Part shown: positions 23,018 through 30,934 of the stretch, piece by piece
Numbering within the stretch: the stretch's first letter is position 1
How the letters are laid out: every line of letters starts with the position of its first letter
NCBI GenBank assembly: GCA_016712885.1
Contig: JADJQF010000011.1
Coordinates: forward strand, 248,001 to 312,000
Length of the DNA: 64,000 bases
DNA from: Candidatus Flexicrinis proximus
Lineage (GTDB): Bacteria > Chloroflexota > Anaerolineae > Aggregatilineales > Phototrophicaceae
Direction: 5' to 3'
The notes under the pieces: model-generated
Told to the model about the DNA's origin: nothing
Databases searched by the model: none
What the model saw: the letters and a program-made list of their open reading frames with translations, nothing else
Program-made: the position numbers and the translations under genes

Positions 23018-25403
23018 GAGCCTCGCGTACCGTGATGTGCGCCACAAGCAGGCGGTCGGCTGCATTTGCGGCCCCATCCACTGTTACGGGAAGGCGCTCC
23101 AGCGTCTCAAGACGGTAGAGGACGATCTGGACGGAATACTCGCCTGGTGCGAGGTCGCGGGGGAGCATGAGACCGTCATTCGCCCGATAAGTGCTGCCGG
23201 ACTGCCACACTGTGCCGCGGCCGAATTCCGATTGCAGCGCAGAGTCGTGCTGAGCGACCAGTTGACCATTTGAGTTCAGGAGCTGAACACTCAGCTGAAG
23301 GTTCTCATCAATGGCCGTCAAGGGATTCCAGACCAGCGCGAGGGGCAAGGGCGTACCCGCGCTAAACGCATCCAGGTCGGGAGTCTCGATTGACTCCAGT
23401 ACTATCTGCTGGCCGAACACTGGTGAGCCGGGGAGTTGGTGCGAGCCGAATACGAGTTCGCGGCCGGTGGCAAAGGCCACAGCGCGAGCAAGCGGACTGA
23501 GGGCGACTTCCTGAACGGCGAACATCCGGGAGTCGAGATAGCGACTGAGAAGATGCGGATGCTCAGGCAGATAGGCCGTAGGGGACAAAATGAGCCAAAT
23601 ACGATCGTGGTTATCGGCGGCCCATTTCAAGGCGCTGGACACTTCCGGCCCCATCGCATCGGTCAGGAGATCGGGCGTGATCTGCTGATTCGTGGGGGCG
23701 GCAGTTTCCCCTGCGTCATCGGGCAGGACGATGTACAGCGCGCCGGTCTTGTAGCCGTTCATGAACTGTGCCATGTAGTCGCTGCCTGAGATAAACAGGA
23801 GATCGTCACTGGTGGACAGGCTGTTGAGCTCGCGGATGAGATCGTATACGTCCTGCCGGTCTCCGATATAGCGGCTGTCGTCCCGAAGCGTCAATAAGCC
23901 AAGGATGAGGCCTAGTCCAAGCAAGAGTGGCAGTACTGCGCTCACGAAATAGAGGCGGAGCCGCTGTATCTTGCGAACGCGCGCGATGTAAGCGCCTGTG
24001 GCTAGGGCCGCCACAAGGAGTACGAAGAGCAGGAGCGGCGTCAGTCCCGCCGGCTTCGAATACGTCCAGGCGCTGTCGAACGATTCCAGTCCAAAACTGC
24101 GCAGATGGTATTCGATGGCCGAGGGCTGCCACGCCCAGTTTTCGGCCAGCCAGCCGTCAGCCCCCGTGGACACGGGATAATACTGTCCGTAAAAGTAAGT
24201 GAAAGGGACTGCGATGCCGAGGACTTGCAGCGAGACGCTGATGACGGCAAGCGCATAGAAAGCCAGCCGCTGGTAGGCTCTGGCATCCGGCAGGCGTTCG
24301 ATGACCGGAAAAATCAAGAGCATCCAGAGCGGAATGAGCGGGAGCATATAGCGTGGCCCCCAGCTAAACCCGCCATTCCAGAAGGTGCCCAGGCGGAGCG
24401 CACCGTATGCTGCACTGCTGAGCAGGAGTGTTGTCACAATCCCAAAGACAAGCCAGCGGGTTTCGCGCTTGAGGAGGTAGACGATCCCGAGAAAGCCCAC
24501 CAGCAGGATCGGAGAGTACAGCCAGAAGCTGCGGGCCGGGCTGAGCTGATAGCCGATCAGACTTTCCAGCATATGGTTGAAGCCGTAGCTTGCCGGATCC
24601 AGCCAGCGGGTCAGCGAATAGCGGTCGTCGCCGAAGTCGGGGTTTGCAAGCGCCATCACGACGACAAATACGGCCAGCAGCAAGAGCAGCGCCGCAAGGA
24701 ACGGAACAATCCTGCGGAAGAAACCAAGAGGAGGTATCAGACAGATCAGGATGCCGGGGATGAACAGTATTCCAACCTGTTTGGTCAGCATCATCCCGAT
24801 TATGGAAATCAGGAGCACCAATCCCGATGCCAGTAACGGTCGATGCTGCACAAGCCTCTGACGCAGGTCAAAGGCCGCCGCAAATGCCCAGAGCACGAAG
24901 AAGGCCATCAGCGGTTCGCGAAAGAGCCAGCGGCTGTAAGGCAGAGCGAGCGTCGCGGTACCGAAAACGAATGCGCCGACCCAGGCTGATCTCAGCGTAT
25001 AGCCTTGATAAAGCCCGATTCCATAAAGGCTCACGGCAGTGAAGGCCGTCACGAAGATATTGAGCAGGTACACTGCGTGGAACTGTCCGATATGTTGTGA
25101 GGTCTGCGCGAGCCAGAACAATGGGCTGGCGGCGACGATCTGGAGCGGTTCGTACAACGGGATGAGAAACGGCGAACCGTCCGGCGCGATGGTGGGATTC
25201 TTATAGAACTCGATGGTGCGCGAAAGCGTTCCGTGCTGCGTGAAGCTCTCAATACTGTCGAACGTGCTGATCTCGTCGATACTAAGCGGTCCGCCCCGAT
25301 ACGCCAGGAAATAGAGGGCGGCGAGAGCCGTTAACAGCACGATCCCAAGCGCGATGTATTCAAGGGGCGTGCGTGTGCGAATGGTAGAGGACATTGAACT
25401 CAC
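22962..25403 (-). CDS. Polytopic GT-C (ArnT/PMT-like) glycosyltransferase
   Basis: An 813-residue membrane protein. After TM1 (YIALGIVLLTALAALYFLAY) comes a loop with GGPLSIDEISTFDS, whose Asp-Glu pair matches the GT-C catalytic loop, then about ten more hydrophobic helices to about residue 500. The C-terminal 300 residues are soluble, with a beta-rich tail (LPLALVWNPLTAIDENLQLSVQLLNSNG). Such enzymes transfer sugar from a polyprenyl-phosphate donor outside the membrane. The GTG start overlaps the stop of the upstream family 2 glycosyltransferase gene, so the two are coupled. Length is on the long side for GT-39/GT-83 relatives because of the extra C-terminal domain. Confidence 0.82.
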   Translation of the reverse strand: MSSMSSTIRTRTPLEYIALGIVLLTALAALYFLAYRGGPLSIDEISTFDSIESFTQHGTLSRTIEFYKNPTIAPDGSPFLIPLYEPLQIVAASPLFWLAQTSQHIGQFHAVYLLNIFVTAFTAVSLYGIGLYQGYTLRSAWVGAFVFGTATLALPYSRWLFREPLMAFFVLWAFAAAFDLRQRLVQHRPLLASGLVLLISIIGMMLTKQVGILFIPGILICLIPPLGFFRRIVPFLAALLLLLAVFVVVMALANPDFGDDRYSLTRWLDPASYGFNHMLESLIGYQLSPARSFWLYSPILLVGFLGIVYLLKRETRWLVFGIVTTLLLSSAAYGALRLGTFWNGGFSWGPRYMLPLIPLWMLLIFPVIERLPDARAYQRLAFYALAVISVSLQVLGIAVPFTYFYGQYYPVSTGADGWLAENWAWQPSAIEYHLRSFGLESFDSAWTYSKPAGLTPLLLFVLLVAALATGAYIARVRKIQRLRLYFVSAVLPLLLGLGLILGLLTLRDDSRYIGDRQDVYDLIRELNSLSTSDDLLFISGSDYMAQFMNGYKTGALYIVLPDDAGETAAPTNQQITPDLLTDAMGPEVSSALKWAADNHDRIWLILSPTAYLPEHPHLLSRYLDSRMFAVQEVALSPLARAVAFATGRELVFGSHQLPGSPVFGQQIVLESIETPDLDAFSAGTPLPLALVWNPLTAIDENLQLSVQLLNSNGQLVAQHDSALQSEFGRGTVWQSGSTYRANDGLMLPRDLAPGEYSVQIVLYRLETLERLPVTVDGAANAADRLLVAHITVREALKLCVVSAQVATGRNAVR

Positions 25404-26356
25404 TGAACGAACAGAGGGGCTAACTTCTCGGCATCCACGCGCCGACGGCCCTGGATCAGGCGACGCTTGTGAAGCATCCGCTTATGCAAAGCCCAGGCGG
25501 AAGCCAGGCCGCGAAGCGATGCCGGTTCGCGCAGGAGGATATACGCGAGGACGGCCAGATCATACACTACAATCCGCACGATATCCCGCCAGAAGAGTCG
25601 GGGAATCTCATTCTTGAGCATCAGCAGATAGCGGTTGCGAACGGCGAACATTCTGAGCTGTGGATCGACACGCTGTCGCTGGTTGGGGCGGAACCTTCGA
25701 ATGTGATGTGCTCTTGCATCCGGTTGAAACGTAGAAGTCCAGCCCGCAAGCTGCGCGCGCCAGCAGATGTCGATGTCCTCTTTGTGCATGAAGAAGTCTT
25801 CATCGAAGATTTCACCTTCGACGGCAATGTCTTCAAGCATCGCGCGCCGGTAGAACGCGGCTGCGCCATCTGGGCCGAATATCGGCTGGGCCTCAAGCGG
25901 AACATCGGCGATCGGCGCGTTTTCCTTCAATAGACCCTGCCGGCGGTTACAGCGCATATAGACGCCGATACTGTCGATGGTGTGGGGCGTGCCTTCAAGC
26001 GACTCTACCCGCAGCAGGCACCCGGCAGCCGAACCGAGTCTGTGGTCGCGCTCCAGAGTGTCCAGCATCGCCTTCAGATAGCCGGGTTGGAGAAGCACGT
26101 CGGGGTTGAGGGTCAGGACAAACTCGCTGTCGGTCGCCTTCAGCGCAAGATTGTGCGCGGCCGAGTAGCCGACGTTTTCAATGTTGACCTGTACGGGAAG
26201 CCCAAGCGCACGGATCTGTTCCACGGTCGAGTCGGTGGACGCATTGTCGACGATGCAGAGGGAAAACTCGGTGTCTTGTTCGAGCAGCGCCCGCAAACAG
26301 ATCGTGATTGTCTCGCTGCTGTTGTAAGTGACGACATGGACAGCGATCTTCGACAT
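25400..26356 (-). CDS. Family 2 glycosyltransferase (rhamnosyltransferase-like)
   Basis: A 318-residue GT-A glycosyltransferase with HVVTYNSSETITICLRAL at the start, LNPDVLLQPGYLKAM as metal/nucleotide-sugar motif and FMHKEDIDICWRAQLAG as the acidic catalytic block. The C-terminal region is helical with basic residues and one hydrophobic stretch (YDLAVLAYILL) that may touch the membrane. It lies between the exporter ATPase and the GT-C enzyme on the minus strand and overlaps the latter by ATG/TGA. Confidence 0.9.
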   Translation of the reverse strand: MSKIAVHVVTYNSSETITICLRALLEQDTEFSLCIVDNASTDSTVEQIRALGLPVQVNIENVGYSAAHNLALKATDSEFVLTLNPDVLLQPGYLKAMLDTLERDHRLGSAAGCLLRVESLEGTPHTIDSIGVYMRCNRRQGLLKENAPIADVPLEAQPIFGPDGAAAFYRRAMLEDIAVEGEIFDEDFFMHKEDIDICWRAQLAGWTSTFQPDARAHHIRRFRPNQRQRVDPQLRMFAVRNRYLLMLKNEIPRLFWRDIVRIVVYDLAVLAYILLREPASLRGLASAWALHKRMLHKRRLIQGRRRVDAEKLAPLFVQ

Positions 26357-26452
26357 TTAGGCGTTTATCTCCCGACGGTATCGGGGCACTGGTGGCACGG
26401 GGCGCTACGCACAACGTTCACAGGAGCGGCGCTGCATGGCCGTGAAAGGAAG

Positions 26453-27025
26453 TCAACCTGCGGCTGTGTCATGGCCCGGAACCTTAGCCGCTTCGTAGGC
26501 CTCGATGACCTCAGCTGTCGGGCCATCCATTTTGATCCGGCCATGTTCCAGCCAGATGGTGCGGGCACAGAGCTTCTTCACTGCCTCCAGATTGTGCGAG
26601 ATGAATACGACGGTCGTCTGGCGTTCCTTGAATTCCAGAAGGGGGATTCCAAGAATTGCCGCATTCAGGAAAATATTCTCTCTGCCGGTACGCTCGTAGT
26701 CAAAACCTGCGCCGAGACCGATCAGCGGCGCAAAGCGCCCCTCGACATGAATACTCCCTTCAGTTGGCTCACTGATGCCGGACAGGAGGCGCAGCAGGGT
26801 GGTTTTCCCCGCGCCGTTAGACCCAATGATGCCTAGTGTGTCACCGGCGTTGAGCGAAAAACTGACATTTCGAATTGACCAGAACGGAACTTGCTCCCAA
26901 GCACCCTGAGTGGACCGGCGGAGGAGGCGCGCAATCATCTGGCCCAGCTCATGGCGCAGACTTGGACGGTAGGTCTGGAACATGTAGCGTTTGGAAACGT
27001 TTTCGACTACGACCACAGGAGTCAT
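26453..27025 (-). CDS. Polysaccharide ABC exporter ATPase, internally truncated (Wzt/TagH-like)
   Basis: A 190-residue protein with clear homology to O-antigen/teichoic acid exporter ATPases: VVVENVSKRYM, Walker A IIGSNGAGKTTLL (residues 68-75), the Q-loop-region segment LGAGFDYERTGRENIFLNAAILGI, and the H-loop VVFISHNLEAVKKLCARTIWLEHGRI (His144). Between residues 131 and 137 (about 26615-26635) the family's roughly 65-residue segment containing the helical domain, signature (SSGM) and Walker B (DEVLAVGD) is missing in frame. As written it should not hydrolyse ATP. It overlaps the permease gene by 4 bases. It is either a genuine deletion derivative, an assembly collapse, or a partner for another ATPase. 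The usual C-terminal carbohydrate-binding domain is also absent. Confidence 0.85.
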   Translation of the reverse strand: MTPVVVVENVSKRYMFQTYRPSLRHELGQMIARLLRRSTQGAWEQVPFWSIRNVSFSLNAGDTLGIIGSNGAGKTTLLRLLSGISEPTEGSIHVEGRFAPLIGLGAGFDYERTGRENIFLNAAILGIPLLEFKERQTTVVFISHNLEAVKKLCARTIWLEHGRIKMDGPTAEVIEAYEAAKVPGHDTAAG

Positions 27026-28248
27026 CGGAAATCCGCCAGTCTGCGCTCAATCGATTTGAAGCACATATAGCCGCAGTAGAGGAGGACCCCGGAAAGCACG
27101 ATCGCGAAATAGAGGCTTGCGAAGTCGGGAGGGCGATTGTAGACGATCACGTCTCGGTAGGCGTTGATCAGGGCGGCGATCGGATTCAGGAACTTGACCA
27201 GTTCAGCCAGGTTCGGCGTGAGGATGTCGATCGGGTACATCAGAGGAGTCAGATAGAAGAGCAGCTGAATGACGACGGTGATCAGCGGCTGCAAGTCCCG
27301 GATGAGGACGGTCAGGTAGCTGGTAAAGAGCATCACACCCAGCATGAAGGCCAGCTGGATCAGCAGCAGCACGGGAAGGTAGATGTAGTTCACATTGGGA
27401 TAGACACCGACGAAGAAGTTGATCACCAGAGTCACAACAAATACGAAAACCAGGTCAACAAGAGCTTCACCCAGTTTGACGATCACCAGGACTTCGCGCG
27501 GGAAATAGATCTGATTAATCAGGTTAACGTTGGTGACGATGCTAACGGTGCCGTTCAGGATACCCTGCGTGAACAGTGCCCAGAACATCAACCCAGAGAG
27601 GAAGAACGAAATGAACGGAACATTGCCGATGTCGCGCGCCTGAAAAATATAGGAAAAGACAAAGGTCAATATGAATGCGGTTGCGACGGGGAGCATGACG
27701 ATCCACAGGATGCCCAACGCCGTCTGGCTGTAACGCGAAGTGACGTTGTAGCGCACCCACAGGGAGATCAACGTGCGATTCTGCCAGAGCCGCGCCAAAG
27801 AGACGGTCAGCGGATGCCGAGTGGGCGTGACCACGAGGATGGTCCCGGCGATCGCAGCACTGCCCAGGACGAAATAGATGACCTGAAGCTGCGAGACCGA
27901 CGGCAAGAGCAGGACGAGCAGCACGGCCGACACCAGAATCCCGGCCACCGCAGCCAGAAAGTCTGTGCGTTTGCCTGGCTGAGCCTTGAGCGTCTGGCGA
28001 ACGCCAAACGCCGCGATGGCGCCCAAGACGATGAACAGCAGGATCGCAGGAGGGAAGGCCGAATAGTCGTCACCCAATGGCGAGCCAATAGCGATTCTCA
28101 AGCGGAGATGTGCCGAAAACAAGCCGCCACCGCAGAGTATGACAGCATACGTGAGCACGTCACCAAGCGCTCTGCGCAACGAAATCGCAGGGGTGTCTGG
28201 GATTTTGGCTTGGTTCAGGGCGGTCAAATTGATCCTTAATTCCTGCAC
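27022..28248 (-). CDS. ABC-2 type polysaccharide exporter permease (Wzm/TagG-like)
   Basis: A 408-residue membrane protein. The C-terminal 260 residues are a standard ABC-2 permease: LISLWVRYNVTSRYSQTALGILWIVMLPVATAFI, then FFLSGLMFWALFTQG, FPREVLVIVKLGEALVDL and LFYLTPLMYPIDIL. The N-terminal 145 residues add about four extra hydrophobic helices, which is longer than the usual 260-280 residues of Wzm/TagG. It probably exports a lipid-linked glycan. It is first in the minus-strand run permease, ATPase, two glycosyltransferases. Confidence 0.88.
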   Translation of the reverse strand: MQELRINLTALNQAKIPDTPAISLRRALGDVLTYAVILCGGGLFSAHLRLRIAIGSPLGDDYSAFPPAILLFIVLGAIAAFGVRQTLKAQPGKRTDFLAAVAGILVSAVLLVLLLPSVSQLQVIYFVLGSAAIAGTILVVTPTRHPLTVSLARLWQNRTLISLWVRYNVTSRYSQTALGILWIVMLPVATAFILTFVFSYIFQARDIGNVPFISFFLSGLMFWALFTQGILNGTVSIVTNVNLINQIYFPREVLVIVKLGEALVDLVFVFVVTLVINFFVGVYPNVNYIYLPVLLLIQLAFMLGVMLFTSYLTVLIRDLQPLITVVIQLLFYLTPLMYPIDILTPNLAELVKFLNPIAALINAYRDVIVYNRPPDFASLYFAIVLSGVLLYCGYMCFKSIERRLADFR

Positions 28249-28744
28249 CGATCAGGTGCGCTGTGCGAAAGCGGTATGTGGCCCGGGTGAAATTCGGTCT
28301 GCACGTTCGACGCTGCAGGGCGCTCTCATGTTTCGGCGCTGCCGTGCCGGTCACCACAGGATCCCTGGACCACTGTCCTTTGCGGGGAAACATCGGGCGA
28401 GATTTGCCTGTAACCGTCTGGCAGGATACCAGCATCATCCGCAACCAGTCGCGAAAGCGCCAGACACGCGAAATGCCAGTTAACCATGACGCGATAGATG
28501 ACACCGACACAATTCTAGGTCGAAACCCCGGATTATTACACCCTCTGACTAATCAATCCTCGTATAATGATGGGATGCAGCATAAGATCGTTCTGGATAG
28601 GCATTATCAGGCCGGGTTTTGCGGCTACGAGCGTTTGCGTCGTATTTGCGCTGCGTTCTCATCACCTGATCCCTCCACTGCGGACATCTGCTTCCGCCGA
28701 GGTTCTGCTGGCTGGCGACCGAATCGACTTTCGTCAAGGTTGAT
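28249..28744. other. Divergent intergenic region of about 500 bases
   Basis: Between the divergent permease and WecG/TagA genes. Open frames here have no family features. A TATAAT box occurs at 28563-28568 in an AT-rich stretch and may be the -10 of a plus-strand promoter; a clear -35 was not found. That would leave a leader of about 170 bases before the WecG/TagA gene, in which I see no known riboswitch. Confidence 0.45.
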
Positions 28745-29488
28745 ATGCCCCGTACTATCGACGACCTCCCCGTTCATCCGCTGATTTTCGATAAGGCGAT
28801 CGAAACCCTGGAACAATGGGCGCGCGAGCCGGCTGCCCGGTACGTATCGACCTGTACCGTCTATACCCTCATGAAAGGCCTGGAAGACGAGAGGGTCTTC
28901 GCGGCGCTAAAGAGCGCGGACATGCTTACGGCGGATGGGATGCCGCTGGTCTGGCTGCAGCGGCTCCAAGGACACCGGACTGCCGAGCGGGTCTACGGGC
29001 CAGATCTGATGCTGGCGCTGTTGAAGAAGACCGCCAACGACCCTGGAGTAAGACACTTCTTCTACGGAGGGCTTCCGGGCATCCCGGAGAAACTCGAAGC
29101 CGCGCTAATGCAGCGAATAAGCGGCGTTCAAAGTGCTGGCGCGGTTTCTCCTCCAATTGGAGAGGTCGGCGATGCGGTCGACGAGGCGGTCGTCGAACTT
29201 CTTAACAGCTCCGGCGCCCAGGTGATCTGGGTGGGATTGGGCTCACCGAAGCAGGATGTGTGGATGAAGATGTATCGCCCCGTGATCAAGGCCCCACTGA
29301 TGATCGGAGTGGGGGCGGCATTCGACTTCATTTCCGGGACGAAGGCACAGGCGCCTTCCTGGATGCGGACTCGGGGGTTGGAGTGGCTGTATCGGCTGTA
29401 TCAGGAGCCAAGAAGGCTCTGGAAACGGTATATTGTGTACAACACCATTTTCGTGGCGGCCGTCATCAGGTCATATTTTAGGCGGTAA
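28745..29488 (+). CDS. WecG/TagA/CpsF family glycosyltransferase
   Basis: A 247-residue GT26 enzyme. Family blocks are plain: ADGMPLVWLQRLQG, ERVYGPDLMLALL, FFYGGLPGIPEKLEAAL, VIWVGLGSPKQDVWM and GVGAAFDFISGTKAQAPSWMRTRGLEWLYRL. The Asp in the first block is the proposed catalytic residue. The family adds an N-acetylmannosamine-type or glucosyl residue to a lipid-linked precursor at the membrane face. The stop is two bases from the GTG of the next gene, the likely initiating transferase, so both act early in building the same glycan. Confidence 0.95.
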   Translation: MPRTIDDLPVHPLIFDKAIETLEQWAREPAARYVSTCTVYTLMKGLEDERVFAALKSADMLTADGMPLVWLQRLQGHRTAERVYGPDLMLALLKKTANDPGVRHFFYGGLPGIPEKLEAALMQRISGVQSAGAVSPPIGEVGDAVDEAVVELLNSSGAQVIWVGLGSPKQDVWMKMYRPVIKAPLMIGVGAAFDFISGTKAQAPSWMRTRGLEWLYRLYQEPRRLWKRYIVYNTIFVAAVIRSYFRR

Positions 29489-29490
29489 AC

Positions 29491-30891
29491 GTGCTACGAA
29501 CTCGAATCGAGTACTATCAGCTCATCATTGACATCGTGCTGGCAGTGGCAGCGCTGTACGCATCGTATGTCATCCGGTCGGCGGTGCCATTGGGCCGGCA
29601 GACGATTGCTGAGATGCTGGTTGTCCCGCAGCAGCTATATGTGATCGTGTTGGCGATCTGGCTGCTGATGTTTTACCAATACGACGTTTACGTGCGAAAG
29701 TTCGGGACGAAGTTCCGTTTTCGCATCCTCAATCTGCTCAGAAGCCATGCGATCGCGAGTTTCCTGTATCTTGGTGTGCTTTATCTGACCTATCGCGATG
29801 TTTCGCGCCTACAGTCCTTATACTTCATCGCTATGTTCGCTGCAGGTACGGTCGTTTCACGCGTCGTGATTCGGCTGGTCGAAATCAAGTTCCTCGAACG
29901 GGACGACAACCGGTTCCACGTCGTTATCATCGGGACGAACCTGAGCGCGGCCCGGCTGATCGCACGAATTCGGGAAAATCCACGTAACAACCTCAAAGTC
30001 GTTGGGATTTTCAGCCTGCGGGATGTCGAACCCCCCAGCGGGGAACTGCTACATGACCTCCTCGGCACAGTTGATGACGTGCCAAAGTTTATCCGGCATC
30101 AACACGTTGACGAAGTGATTATCGCCAGCAACTGGTACTCTGAAGTGGTCGCGCAGCAGATCTCGAAAATCATGTATGATCTGCAGCCGTTCCCTGTGGC
30201 GATTCGCCTGGCGCCGGACTATTCCGATCTCAGCTATTTCCACGTGGTGACGGAGGATTTCGAGGGTCTGCCGCTGATCGGACTGAGAACTCCGATTTTC
30301 TCGCCCTCCCAGCGGCTGCTCAAGCGGTGGCTGGATATCGTCGTCTCGCTGACGATCGTGATTCTAGGATCACCGGTATTTGCTCTGGTTGCCCTGGCAA
30401 TCCGCTGGGACAGCCGTGGGCCAATTATCCTGCGGCAGCAGCGCGTCGGCATACATGGCCGGACGTTCTCGATGTACAAGTTCCGGTCGATGTACGACAA
30501 GATCGACCAGAACAAGTTTGACGAGACCGAGCTTGACGTCATCAAGCGGCCGGAAGATCCGCGCGTGACGCGGGTCGGCCGTTTTCTGAGGCGCACCAGC
30601 CTGGACGAACTCCCTCAGCTGATGAACGTGATCAAAGGAGACATGAGTCTGGTCGGACCACGGCCCGAGCTGCCAAGCCGCGTACAGACTTACGAATGGT
30701 GGCAGTTCAAGCGTTTTGAAGTCCCGCAGGGCATGACCGGCTGGTGGCAGATCAATGGCCGTGCCAACCGTCCGATGCACCTGCACACCGAAGACGATCT
30801 GTATTACATTCAGAACTACTCGCTCTGGCTCGACCTGCGAATTCTATGGCAAACCGCGCGGGTCGTGATTACCGGCGAGGGTGCGTTTTAA
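29491..30891 (+). CDS. Polyprenyl-phosphate sugar phosphotransferase (WcaJ/WbaP-like)
   Basis: A 466-residue initiating phosphoglycosyltransferase. Four N-terminal membrane helices (about 10-130) lead to a CoA_binding_3-like Rossmann region (VVIIGTNLSAARLIARI), and a C-terminal bacterial sugar transferase domain beginning KRWLDIVVSLTIVILGSPVFALVALAIRWDSRGPIILRQQRVG and containing MYKFRSM, TSLDELPQLMNVIKGDMSLVGPRPE and PGMTGWWQINGRA-type motifs (here PQGMTGWWQINGR). It transfers hexose-1-phosphate to undecaprenyl phosphate, starting a repeat unit. GTG start, two bases after the WecG/TagA gene. Confidence 0.94.
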   Translation: MLRTRIEYYQLIIDIVLAVAALYASYVIRSAVPLGRQTIAEMLVVPQQLYVIVLAIWLLMFYQYDVYVRKFGTKFRFRILNLLRSHAIASFLYLGVLYLTYRDVSRLQSLYFIAMFAAGTVVSRVVIRLVEIKFLERDDNRFHVVIIGTNLSAARLIARIRENPRNNLKVVGIFSLRDVEPPSGELLHDLLGTVDDVPKFIRHQHVDEVIIASNWYSEVVAQQISKIMYDLQPFPVAIRLAPDYSDLSYFHVVTEDFEGLPLIGLRTPIFSPSQRLLKRWLDIVVSLTIVILGSPVFALVALAIRWDSRGPIILRQQRVGIHGRTFSMYKFRSMYDKIDQNKFDETELDVIKRPEDPRVTRVGRFLRRTSLDELPQLMNVIKGDMSLVGPRPELPSRVQTYEWWQFKRFEVPQGMTGWWQINGRANRPMHLHTEDDLYYIQNYSLWLDLRILWQTARVVITGEGAF

Positions 30892-30909
30892 GTTGAACTC
30901 GTGCCGCTG

Positions 30910-30929
30910 CGTCCTGGGCTGCCAGGACG
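30910..30929. terminator. Hairpin between convergent genes
   Basis: CGTCCTGG-GCTG-CCAGGACG is a perfect 8-pair hairpin in the 43-base gap between the convergent sugar phosphotransferase and lipoprotein genes. It lacks a T run, so termination is only likely. Confidence 0.4.
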
Positions 30930-30934
30930 ATCGG

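Noticed and set aside
26875..28239. Long open frame (454 codons) on the plus strand
   Set aside because: It lies antisense to the permease and ATPase genes, is rich in Glu, Gln, Asp and His as expected from the complement of hydrophobic codons, and has no family features.
28263..28784. 173-codon open frame in the intergenic region before the WecG/TagA gene
   Set aside because: Composition is not protein-like, no ribosome site, and it runs into the WecG/TagA gene in another frame.
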